Shown here: piece after piece, positions 15,358 through 22,594 of the stretch
How the letters are laid out: each line of letters opens with the position of its first letter
Position numbering within the stretch: position 1 is the first letter of the stretch
Source: Bacillota bacterium
Lineage (GTDB): Bacteria > Bacillota > Clostridia > Tissierellales > Sedimentibacteraceae
Direction of reading: 5' to 3'
Assembly (NCBI GenBank): GCA_023416855.1
Contig: JAEZGU010000167.1
Coordinates: 1-26,089, forward strand
Length of the DNA: 26,089 bases
The notes under the pieces: model-generated
Seen by the model: only the letters and a program-made list of their open reading frames with translations
Told to the model about the DNA's origin: nothing
The model's database searches: none
Made by a program: the position numbers and the translations under genes

Positions 15358-15617
15358 TAATATTTAAAGCGTTGAAGCAGAGAAAAGTATTTCAGAGGTT
15401 TACAGAGAATTGGTGGTGCTGAGAGCCAATGACTAAGGAATATAATATACACTGCTGAGCAGATTTGTTGAAAAATATAGTAGACAAACACGTCAACCTA
15501 CGTTATAAGGTTAGAGGTTGTTAGACCTCGAAAAGTGATGATATTTATATATCATAATATGGGTGGTACCGCGGAATCTTTCGTCCCAATAAACATTGTG
15601 TTTATTGGGGCTTTTTT
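15358..15617 (+). promoter_or_regulatory. T-box riboswitch leader, probably tyrosine-specific
   Basis: A T-box leader binds uncharged tRNA, which prevents formation of a terminator and turns on the genes below. Stem I base: AGCAG (15376-15380) with CTGCT (15452-15456). The 5' loop-E strand AGTA (15386-15389) is present, and the apical stem ATTGG/CCAAT (15409-15413 and 15426-15430) carries the GGTGG and TGAGAGCC elements. In the specifier loop the triplet just before A15451 and the stem is TAC (15448-15450), a tyrosine codon; no TGG lies on that strand. The T-box motif TGGGTGGTACCGCGG spans 15560-15574; its TGGT pairs with ACCA, i.e. discriminator A73, as in tRNA-Tyr, whereas tRNA-Trp normally has G73. 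The terminator is an 11-bp stem (15585-15595 with 15599-15609) followed by CTTTTTT. T-box identity is certain; the amino acid is inferred. Confidence 0.95.
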
Positions 15618-15691
15618 ATTTTAACGATATTAACTTGGCCAAGTTAAATATAAATTGTAAATTAACAACAAATAAGTCATAGGAGGACATT

Positions 15692-16666
15692 ATGAAATTA
15701 AAAAAATATATAGCGGTATTATTATTAATGCCGATAATTTTATCAAGCTGCACATTAGGAGCAGTAAGTGAACAATCAGAAAAATTTCGTATAGGTATAT
15801 CCCAGTTAGTTGAACATCCGGCATTGGATGCTTCAAAGCAAGGATTTATAGATGAACTGAAGAATCAAGGCATAGATGTGGAGATAATTAATCAAAATGC
15901 ACAAGGTGACCCAAATAATGCATTAATGATTGCAAAGAAATTTGTAAAAGATGATGTTGACTTAATATTTACTATAGCAACTCTTACTTCCCAGGCAGCT
16001 AAGCAGGCAATAAATGGTACAGATATACCTTTGGTTTTCACAGCAGTGACAGATCCTGTTTTTTCTCAGTTAGTAACTGATTTAAATGTTACTGATAACA
16101 ATATAACCGGTGTTGTGGACGCTGCTCCAATCAAAGAAAATTTACAACTATTTAAAGAGTTAAAAGAAAATATACAGACTATAGGGATAATATATAACAT
16201 TGGAGAATCAAATTCTGAAATACAAGTCAATCAAACAAGAGAAATTGCTAAGGAAATGGGACTTCAAATAGAAGCAATAGGTATAGCATCTGTAAATGAT
16301 ATATCCCAGGCAGTTGATACAATTTCAAAGAAAGCTGAAGGATTATACCTAATAACTGACAATATGGTAGCTTCATCAATGCCGCTGGTAGCCAAGATTT
16401 CTAAGGAAAATGGATTGTTGACTGTTTCTGCAGACGGTTCTCATGTGGCAGAGGGTATACTAATTTCAAAAGGTATAAGCTACTATGAAATTGGAAAACA
16501 ATCAGCTGTTATTGCTAAACAAATATTGGTTGATAAAAAAAGTATAGAAGAAATACATGTTCAATCATCTCAAAATTTAGAGAAAAAAGTAAACTTGCAA
16601 ACTATGGAGAGCTTAGGGCTATCGAAGGATAGTAAAGCATTTGAGGGCGCAGAATTATTGGAATAA
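15692..16666 (+). CDS. ABC transporter substrate-binding lipoprotein (TrpX-like)
   Basis: A 324-residue periplasmic-binding-type lipoprotein of the ABC_sub_bind (DUF534) family. Signal peptide with lipobox LSSC, lipid attachment at Cys20. The mature part starts FRIGISQLVEHPALDASKQGF and includes GDPNNALMIAKKFV, IFTIATLTSQAAKQA and PLVFTAVTDPV, all hallmarks of this family, which is commonly annotated as the tryptophan importer TrpX. A perfect AGGAGG precedes the ATG. First gene below the T-box, followed by its permease and ATPase. The leader's TAC specifier points to tyrosine, or a broader aromatic amino acid, as substrate. Confidence 0.92.
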   Translation: MKLKKYIAVLLLMPIILSSCTLGAVSEQSEKFRIGISQLVEHPALDASKQGFIDELKNQGIDVEIINQNAQGDPNNALMIAKKFVKDDVDLIFTIATLTSQAAKQAINGTDIPLVFTAVTDPVFSQLVTDLNVTDNNITGVVDAAPIKENLQLFKELKENIQTIGIIYNIGESNSEIQVNQTREIAKEMGLQIEAIGIASVNDISQAVDTISKKAEGLYLITDNMVASSMPLVAKISKENGLLTVSADGSHVAEGILISKGISYYEIGKQSAVIAKQILVDKKSIEEIHVQSSQNLEKKVNLQTMESLGLSKDSKAFEGAELLE

Positions 16667-16693
16667 TAGAAAAGTAGAAATTTGGAGGGAAAT

Positions 16694-17569
16694 ATGAACA
16701 CTTTAGTTATGACATCAATTGAGCAAGGATTGATTTTTTCAGTCCTTGCCATAGGAGTTACAATAACATTTAAAATACTTGATTTTGCAGATATGTCCGC
16801 AGAAGGTACATTTCCCATGGGTGCTTTTGTGTTTGCAAAATTTATTACCATAGGTTTAAGTCCGGTAGTAAGTACATTGTTAGCTTTTGTTTTTGGAGCA
16901 TTTGCAGGACTTTTAACCTATACATTAAATATAAGACTTAGAATCAAGGCACTTTTATCAGGTATACTTACAATGACTATTTTATATTCAGTTAACTTAA
17001 GATTAAACGGAAAATCAAATATAGGATTATTTAGCTACGAATCGATATTTGATGGTTTTCCGACTGTTGCAGTCTTAGTAATAATAGTTGTAACAATTAA
17101 GATACTCATGGACATATTTTTAAAAACAGAAATAGGATATTTACTCATAGCAACAGGCGATAATGAAACATTAGTAAAATCCTTGGGAGAAGATTCAAAC
17201 AAGTATAAATTAATAGGTCTAATGTTATCAAATGGACTTGTGTCGTTAAGTGGAGCAATGATGGCACAATATCAGGGATTTGCGGAAATAACAATGGGTA
17301 CGGGGATAATTGTAATTGCAATAGCATCAATAATAATTGGAGATACAATTTTAAAAAATAACAGAAAAATTAATAATACTGTTAAAGCGATAACGGGGGC
17401 ATTAGTATATAAATTCATCGGAGGTATTGCTATTGATTTAGGTCTTGCTCCCACGGATTTAAAAGCAATAAATGCAATAATAGTAATAGCTTTTTTAAGC
17501 TATAATACTTTTAGTCGTGATATAAGTGTAAATTTAAATAAAGGTGTGAAAGTATATGCTAACAATTAG
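16694..17569 (+). CDS. ABC transporter permease (TrpY-like)
   Basis: A 291-residue permease of the branched-chain-amino-acid type (BPD_transp_2 family) with about eight or nine helices. A TTG at 16682 is part of the ribosome binding region; GGAGGG (16684-16689) points to the ATG at 16694. Segments such as FKILDFADMSAEGTFPMGAF near the N-terminus, IKALLSGILTMTILYSVNLRLNG, and GDNETLVKSLGEDSNKYKL in the cytoplasmic coupling region facing the ATPase are characteristic. It lies 27 bases after the binding protein and overlaps the ATPase gene by 14 bases, so the three are co-translated under the T-box. Confidence 0.92.
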   Translation: MNTLVMTSIEQGLIFSVLAIGVTITFKILDFADMSAEGTFPMGAFVFAKFITIGLSPVVSTLLAFVFGAFAGLLTYTLNIRLRIKALLSGILTMTILYSVNLRLNGKSNIGLFSYESIFDGFPTVAVLVIIVVTIKILMDIFLKTEIGYLLIATGDNETLVKSLGEDSNKYKLIGLMLSNGLVSLSGAMMAQYQGFAEITMGTGIIVIAIASIIIGDTILKNNRKINNTVKAITGALVYKFIGGIAIDLGLAPTDLKAINAIIVIAFLSYNTFSRDISVNLNKGVKVYANN

Positions 17570-18329
17570 AAATTTATCAAAAAGCTTTAATGTAGGTACA
17601 GAAAACGAAACAAACATATTCGAAAATTTTAATCTTCATATAAAAAAGAATGAATGTACAGGTATATTAGGGGCAAACGGATGTGGGAAAAGTACATTGT
17701 TTAATATAATAAGCGGAGTTGTAATTTCTGAAAGAGGCGAAATAACATTAAACGGAAAGAATATTAATAAATTAAAAGAAAACGAGAGAGCTCTTTATAT
17801 AGGAAGAGTTCATCAGGATCCATCCAAAGGTGTGTCACCATCACTTACAATTTTAGAAAATATTGCATTGTCAGAAAAGAAGAGTCGGAATTTCACATTA
17901 AAAAAATTAATAAATAGAAATAAAATTGATAAATACAAGGAAATATTAAAATCACTTGATTTAGGGCTTGAAAACAAGTTAGATACCCAGGTAAAGTATT
18001 TATCGGGAGGACAAAGGCAGTCCTTATCGCTCTTAATGGCCACAATAAATAAACCGGAGCTTTTGTTGTTGGATGAGCACACAGCAGCCCTTGACCCTAA
18101 AACATCAAGGTTAATAATGGATAAAACTAAAGAATTAATTAAAACTCAGTCTATAACAACAATGATGATATCTCATAATATAAAGGATGCAGTGAAATAT
18201 TCAGATAGAATTATAATGCTTGATAGAGGTAAAATAATATTAGATGTAAGAAATAGTGAAATAACGGAAAAGGAATTAATGGGAATCTACAATACGAGGA
18301 ATTACAGTTCGTTATCTGAAGCTGTTTAG
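17556..18329 (+). CDS. ABC transporter ATP-binding protein (TrpZ-like)
   Basis: A 257-residue ABC ATPase energising the permease encoded upstream. Walker A GANGCGKST at residues 39-47, Q-loop region RVHQDPSKGVSPSLTILENIAL, signature LSGGQRQ, Walker B LLLLDEH and the H-loop MISHN. A short insert rich in Lys and Asn (KKSRNFTLKKLINRNKIDKY) is usual for this subfamily. The start codon sits inside the 3' end of the permease gene, indicating translational coupling. A hairpin terminator follows. Confidence 0.94.
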   Translation: MLTIRNLSKSFNVGTENETNIFENFNLHIKKNECTGILGANGCGKSTLFNIISGVVISERGEITLNGKNINKLKENERALYIGRVHQDPSKGVSPSLTILENIALSEKKSRNFTLKKLINRNKIDKYKEILKSLDLGLENKLDTQVKYLSGGQRQSLSLLMATINKPELLLLDEHTAALDPKTSRLIMDKTKELIKTQSITTMMISHNIKDAVKYSDRIIMLDRGKIILDVRNSEITEKELMGIYNTRNYSSLSEAV

Positions 18330-18348
18330 TGAATGAAAAGGAATGTAG

Positions 18349-18380
18349 AAACAAGGGCAGAGAATCTCCCCTTGTTTTTT
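18349..18380 (+). terminator. Rho-independent terminator of the T-box-controlled ABC operon
   Basis: AAACAAGGG (18349-18357) pairs with CCCTTGTTT (18369-18377), followed by more T. The loop contains a short AGA/TCT pairing. Confidence 0.88.
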
Positions 18381-18428
18381 GTTATAACCAAATATATAAT
18401 TGTTTATGAACTGAAAAGGGAGGAAGCA

Positions 18429-18456
18429 TTTACCACGATTGCTATTTAGTTATAAT
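18429..18456 (+). promoter_or_regulatory. Candidate promoter of truA
   Basis: TTTACC (18429-18434), 16 bases, TATAAT (18451-18456). The -10 is perfect, the -35 matches at four of six positions. It lies about 50 bases before the truA ATG. Confidence 0.45.
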
Positions 18457-18508
18457 TAGAGCCAGTCAATTACTATTCAATTGTAGGTCAAATGCTAATC
18501 AATGGATA

Positions 18509-19246
18509 ATGAGAAATGTAAAAATGATAATACAATATGATGGCACTAGGTACAAAGGTTGGCAAAAACAGAATGAAAATGTTAATACTATACAGGGAAA
18601 AATAGAAAATATATTAAATGATATGACTGGTGAGAAAATAACATTGGTTGGTTGCGGAAGAACCGATGCAGGGGTTCATGCATTAAATTATACTGCAAAT
18701 TTTCATACTAATTCAAACATGAGTGTCGATGATATGATTAAATATATAGACAGCAATCTTCCTGAAGATATTTCTTTGTTATCATTAAAAAACGCAAGTG
18801 AAAGATTTCATGCCAGATATAACATATTATCAAAAACTTATTTATACAGAATTGATAATAGTCAGTTGAAGAATGTTTTTCAAAGAAGATATGTATATAG
18901 AATAAATGAGAAGTTAAATTTGGATGTAATGAGACAATGTTCACAGGTATTAGTAGGAACTCATGATTTTCAAAGCTTTACCACATTAAAATCCAAAACA
19001 AAATCAACTGTTAGGACTATTAACTATATAAAAATAGAAGAAAAAGACGATATAATAGAAATAGAAATCAATGGTGATGGATTTTTGTGGAATATGGTTA
19101 GAATTATTATTGGAACACTTGTAGATGCAGGTAAAGGTAAGGTTAGTGTAAAAGATATAGAAAATATTCTTAATGCTAAAAAGAGAGCAGAAGCAGGACC
19201 TTTGGCACCACCAAAAGCGTTGTTTTTAAAGGATGTCGAATATTAA
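18509..19246 (+). CDS. truA: tRNA pseudouridine(38-40) synthase
   Basis: TruA isomerises uridines 38-40 of the tRNA anticodon arm to pseudouridine. The 245-residue protein has the full pattern: IIQYDGTRYKGWQKQ at the N-terminus, GCGRTDAGVHAL with catalytic Asp53, FHARYNILSKTYLYRI, and GDGFLWNMVRIIIGTLVDAGKGK with the C-terminal GPLAPPKALFL. The ATG at 18509 fits the family N-terminus, but its ribosome binding site is poor (only GGAT just upstream). The CitA-like kinase begins 17 bases after the stop, so truA may be the first gene of that transcription unit although no functional link is known. Confidence 0.95.
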   Translation: MRNVKMIIQYDGTRYKGWQKQNENVNTIQGKIENILNDMTGEKITLVGCGRTDAGVHALNYTANFHTNSNMSVDDMIKYIDSNLPEDISLLSLKNASERFHARYNILSKTYLYRIDNSQLKNVFQRRYVYRINEKLNLDVMRQCSQVLVGTHDFQSFTTLKSKTKSTVRTINYIKIEEKDDIIEIEINGDGFLWNMVRIIIGTLVDAGKGKVSVKDIENILNAKKRAEAGPLAPPKALFLKDVEY

Positions 19247-19263
19247 TATAAAAGGAATATATT

Positions 19264-20520
19264 ATGAAACTAAGTACTAAAATCAATACTTATATTATTA
19301 TAATAGTTATATTTTCATTAGGTAGTATGACCATTCTTTCATTTTACCAAATGAAAGATATCTTAATTTCTCAGTTAAAAGACAAGCTTATGAACATTGC
19401 TACTTATGCATCTGAGGATTATAAGGTAAAGGAAGCATTCAAGGATAGCAATAAAATCCCTGAGCTAAATGAACATATAGAAAAAATTAGATCCGAAACA
19501 AATGTTGATTTTATAGTAGTGTTTGGTATGGATAGTATTCGTCTCACTCATCCGGTAAAAATAAACATCGGAAGAAAGTTTGAAGGTGGTGATGAGACAA
19601 AAGTACTTACTGAGTCAGTAAAATACATATCTCAAGCAAAGGGAACCTTAGGTGTTTCATTAAGAGCGTTCGTACCGATAATTGATGAAGGTAAGCAGTT
19701 GGGCGCAGTTTGTGTAGGAAGCACATTGGTTGAAGTTAATAAGGAAATATTGAAAAAGTCAAAGCAATTTATACCTTTTATATTTATAGGGTTGTTTTTA
19801 GGTATTTATTTTGCAATAGTATTGACAGCAAGTATTAAGGATGAGATTTTAGGGTTAGAGCCTAAAGAAATTGCTATGTTGTTAAAGGAAAAATTAACAG
19901 GATTACAGAAAATGGCTTGGTCACTTCGAGCTCAAAATCATGAATTCATGAATAAATTGCACACTATATCAGGGTTGATACAATTGGAAGAATACGATGA
20001 AGCCATAAAATATATTTCAAAAACAGCAAATAGTGGAAATGAAATAGCGGGTACAATTACCGGTAATATTAAAAATTTGGATATAGCAGCACTTCTTTTA
20101 GCAAAATACTATAAAGCTGAAGAATTAAGGATTAATTTTGAAATAGACAAAGAATCTAATTTGACTAATCTTCCTGACCTGTTAAGTAGTGATGATTTAG
20201 GATCTGTAATTGGAAATTTAATAGAGAATGCATTGGAGGCAGTCGATGTTGATGGTACGGGAAAAGTATATTTTAATATAACACAGACGGATAGATTTAT
20301 GATTATTGTTGTGAAGGACAACGGTCCCGGAATACCGGAAGCAATTATTGATAGAATATTTGAAAGAAGTTTTAGTACCAAGGCAGATCATCATGGTTAT
20401 GGTATGTTTATAGTAAAGAATATAATTAATAAGGCTAAAGGAAAAATCAATTTAAATGTAGACTGTGGAACTGAGTGGCATATTGAAATCCCTATGAAAA
20501 GCGGTGAAATAAATGATTAA
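19264..20520 (+). CDS. CitA/DcuS-family sensor histidine kinase lacking the cytoplasmic PAS domain
   Basis: A 418-residue sensor kinase for external di- or tricarboxylates. Helix 1 is at about 8-30, then an extracytoplasmic PDC sensor domain with the family pattern RLTHPVKINIGRKFEGGDE and GTLGVSLRAFVPI, which contain the usual carboxylate-contacting Arg and His positions, then helix 2 at about 170-192. Normally a PAS domain of about 100 residues follows. Here LEPKEIAMLLKEK runs straight into KMAWSLRAQNHEFMNKLHTISGLIQL, the dimerisation helix with phospho-acceptor His226. N box NLIENALEA, G1 DNGPGIP and G2 GYGMFIVK are intact. The 530-540 residues typical of CitA/DcuS are thus shortened by one domain with the frame kept. 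The coding end overlaps the regulator by 8 bases. Malic enzyme and a 2HCT carrier downstream suggest malate, citrate or citramalate as signal. Confidence 0.93.
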   Translation: MKLSTKINTYIIIIVIFSLGSMTILSFYQMKDILISQLKDKLMNIATYASEDYKVKEAFKDSNKIPELNEHIEKIRSETNVDFIVVFGMDSIRLTHPVKINIGRKFEGGDETKVLTESVKYISQAKGTLGVSLRAFVPIIDEGKQLGAVCVGSTLVEVNKEILKKSKQFIPFIFIGLFLGIYFAIVLTASIKDEILGLEPKEIAMLLKEKLTGLQKMAWSLRAQNHEFMNKLHTISGLIQLEEYDEAIKYISKTANSGNEIAGTITGNIKNLDIAALLLAKYYKAEELRINFEIDKESNLTNLPDLLSSDDLGSVIGNLIENALEAVDVDGTGKVYFNITQTDRFMIIVVKDNGPGIPEAIIDRIFERSFSTKADHHGYGMFIVKNIINKAKGKINLNVDCGTEWHIEIPMKSGEIND

Positions 20521-21202
20521 TGTTATGATTTTAGAAGATGATCCAATGGTTAGAGAGATTAATTCAAGATTTTTAGAAAGATTACCGAATTTTAAATTAT
20601 CAAAGGCTGTTTCAAACATTAATGATGCACAAAAATTTTTATTTCAAAGTAAAGTTGATTTAATACTGTTAGATATATATTTACCGAAAGAAAATGGGAT
20701 AGATTTTCTGAAATGGCTTAGGATAGAAGAGTTTGAAACTGACGTTATTTTAATAACCGCAGATAAAACCAGCAATATGGTGCAAGAAGCATTTCGTTAC
20801 GGAGCAGTTGACTATCTAATAAAACCATTTACTTTTGATAGATTTAAAGAATCATTAAATAATTATAAAGAAAGATATTATAGTATTAGAAATCTTGATA
20901 CAATAGAGCAAAATGATTTAGATAAGTATATTATAAAAAATGCATTAAATAATGAATATGAAAATGCTAATAATGAATTAGAAAAAGGAATTAATAAATA
21001 CACCTATAAAATAGTTTGGAAAGAAGTAGAAAAACTATTAGATGATTATGCAACTGCAGAAGAAATTTCTGAAAAATCAGGAGTAGCCAGAGTAACTGTT
21101 CGTAAGTATCTTGAATTTATGCTTAAAGAGGGTAAAGTTGAAAAAATTATTGAGTATGGAAAGGTTGGAAGACCTCAGCATAAATATAAAATGAAAATAT
21201 AA
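20513..21202 (+). CDS. CitB/DcuR-family response regulator
   Basis: A 229-residue regulator partnered with the preceding kinase. Receiver domain at 1-120 with acidic pocket EDD8-10, phospho-acceptor Asp54 in LILLDIYLPKENG, Thr in LITAD and Lys in LIKPF. A helical linker follows, then a C-terminal helix-turn-helix (TAEEISEKSGVARVTVRKYLEFM) and the typical CitB-family end YGKVGRPQHKYKM. The start codon lies inside the kinase stop region (8-base overlap), so expression is coupled. Likely target: the malic enzyme and 2HCT transporter operon 180 bases downstream, whose promoter has repeated TTTACA sequences. Relatives of this arrangement are MalK/MalR of Bacillus and DcuSR or CitAB of enterobacteria. 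Confidence 0.94.
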   Translation: MINVMILEDDPMVREINSRFLERLPNFKLSKAVSNINDAQKFLFQSKVDLILLDIYLPKENGIDFLKWLRIEEFETDVILITADKTSNMVQEAFRYGAVDYLIKPFTFDRFKESLNNYKERYYSIRNLDTIEQNDLDKYIIKNALNNEYENANNELEKGINKYTYKIVWKEVEKLLDDYATAEEISEKSGVARVTVRKYLEFMLKEGKVEKIIEYGKVGRPQHKYKMKI

Positions 21203-21241
21203 AATAGGGAGGAGACCATCAAATGTAGTCTCCTCCCTATT
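21203..21241 (+). terminator. Strong 14-bp hairpin after the regulator gene
   Basis: AATAGGGAGGAGAC (21203-21216) pairs perfectly with GTCTCCTCCCTATT (21228-21241) around an 11-base loop, directly after the stop codon. There is no T run after it (TGCGTATAC), so it may be an atypical terminator or an RNA-stability element. Confidence 0.65.
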
Positions 21242-21298
21242 GCGTATACTTTGTTAAATAACGGACAAAATATTTTTTATAAACAAAACTATTTTAAA

Positions 21299-21345
21299 TT
21301 TACACAATGTTTACATTACTTATTAGCAATGATAACATGTGTAAA
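21299..21345 (+). promoter_or_regulatory. Repeated TTTACA boxes and possible promoter of malic enzyme
   Basis: TTTACACA (21299-21306) and TGTGTAAA (21338-21345) form an 8-bp inverted repeat. A further TTTACA at 21310-21315 lies 11 bases after the first in direct orientation. TTTACA (21310-21315) with TAACAT (21333-21338) at 17-base spacing could be the promoter itself. The arrangement is what one expects of an operator for the neighbouring CitB-type regulator, but no consensus allows a firm call. Confidence 0.45.
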
Positions 21346-21380
21346 GTAAAAAAATTATTATGTAAAGGTAGGAAAGCGCT

Positions 21381-22553
21381 TTGAATTATTTTGATGAAAG
21401 TTTAAAATTGCATGAAAAGAGTAAAGGTAAAATTGAAGTTGTTTCTAAAATCAAGGTAGAAACAAGAGAAGATTTAAGCTTGGCATATACACCGGGTGTT
21501 GCTGAGCCATGCAGAAAAATACATCAAAATGAAGATGACGTATATAAATACACATCAAAAGGCAATATTGTTGCTGTAGTAACAGATGGTACAGCAGTTC
21601 TTGGCTTAGGAGATATTGGTCCAAAAGCAGCACTTCCTGTAATGGAGGGTAAGTCTATATTATTTAAGGAGTTTGCAAATGTAGATGCATTTCCTATATG
21701 TATAGATTCCAAAAATGTCGATGATATTGTTAATACAGTAAAACTAATCGCACCTGGCCTTGGTGGAATAAACTTAGAGGATATTGGAGCACCAAGATGC
21801 TTTGAGGTAGAAGAAAAGCTAAAAAAAGAGCTTGACATACCGGTTTTCCATGATGATCAACACGGAACTGCGATCGTAGTTTTAGCAGGTTTAATCAATG
21901 CACTAAAAATTGTTAACAAAAAAATTGAAAACTTAAAAATTATTATTAATGGAGCTGGAGCAGCAGGCACTGCAATTGCAATTTTATTAAACGCAGCAGG
22001 AGCTAAAAATGTAATAGTTTGTGATAGAACAGGTGCATTAGCTATTGGCAGAGAAAAAATGAATGATGCTAAAAATGATTTGGCAAAAATAACAAATCCT
22101 AACAGTGAAAAAGGATCTTTAGAAGATGTTATGAAAAATTCAGATGTGTTCATAGGTGTTTCTTCTGCAGATGTTGTTAATGCTGAAATGGTTAAGTCAA
22201 TGGCAAAAGATTCAATTATATTAGCTATGGCAAATCCTACTCCAGAAATTATGCCTGATATTGCACTTAAGGCTGGAGCTAGAGTAGTTGGAACAGGACG
22301 TTCAGATTTCCCAAATCAAATAAATAATGTATTGGTTTTCCCTGGAGTATTTAGAGGTGCTTTAGATGTAAGAGCAAAAGAAATTAACATGGACATGAAA
22401 TTAGCAGCAGCTCATGCAATTGCAAACTACATCAAATCTGATGAATTAAGAGAAGACAATATTATACCAAGTGCTTTGGATAAAGGTGTTGCAAATGAAG
22501 TAGCAATAGCAATAGCAAAAGCAGCAAGAGAATCAGGTGTAGCAAGATTATAA
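21381..22553 (+). CDS. Malic enzyme, probably NAD-dependent
   Basis: Oxidatively decarboxylates L-malate to pyruvate and CO2 with reduction of NAD(P)+. 390 residues, the short bacterial form. Catalytic Tyr36 in LAYTPGVAEPC and Lys91 in LPVMEGKSILF; metal site in INLEDIGAPRCF and PVFHDDQHGTA; Rossmann motif GAGAAGTAIA. The strand after it ends VCDRTG, and the Asp there favours NAD over NADP. The start is TTG at 21381 with AGG about 10 bases upstream; no ATG is available. The 2HCT transporter follows 41 bases later with no terminator between, forming a malate uptake-and-oxidation operon likely switched on by the CitA/CitB-like pair. Confidence 0.94.
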   Translation: MNYFDESLKLHEKSKGKIEVVSKIKVETREDLSLAYTPGVAEPCRKIHQNEDDVYKYTSKGNIVAVVTDGTAVLGLGDIGPKAALPVMEGKSILFKEFANVDAFPICIDSKNVDDIVNTVKLIAPGLGGINLEDIGAPRCFEVEEKLKKELDIPVFHDDQHGTAIVVLAGLINALKIVNKKIENLKIIINGAGAAGTAIAILLNAAGAKNVIVCDRTGALAIGREKMNDAKNDLAKITNPNSEKGSLEDVMKNSDVFIGVSSADVVNAEMVKSMAKDSIILAMANPTPEIMPDIALKAGARVVGTGRSDFPNQINNVLVFPGVFRGALDVRAKEINMDMKLAAAHAIANYIKSDELREDNIIPSALDKGVANEVAIAIAKAARESGVARL

Positions 22554-22594
22554 ATTTATTTTAAATTATAATATATTACTTGGAGGAGAGTAAA

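Noticed and set aside
21524..22153. Minus-strand open frames of about 100 residues inside the malic enzyme gene
   Set aside because: Serine/isoleucine-rich shadow translations of a clearly coding plus-strand gene.
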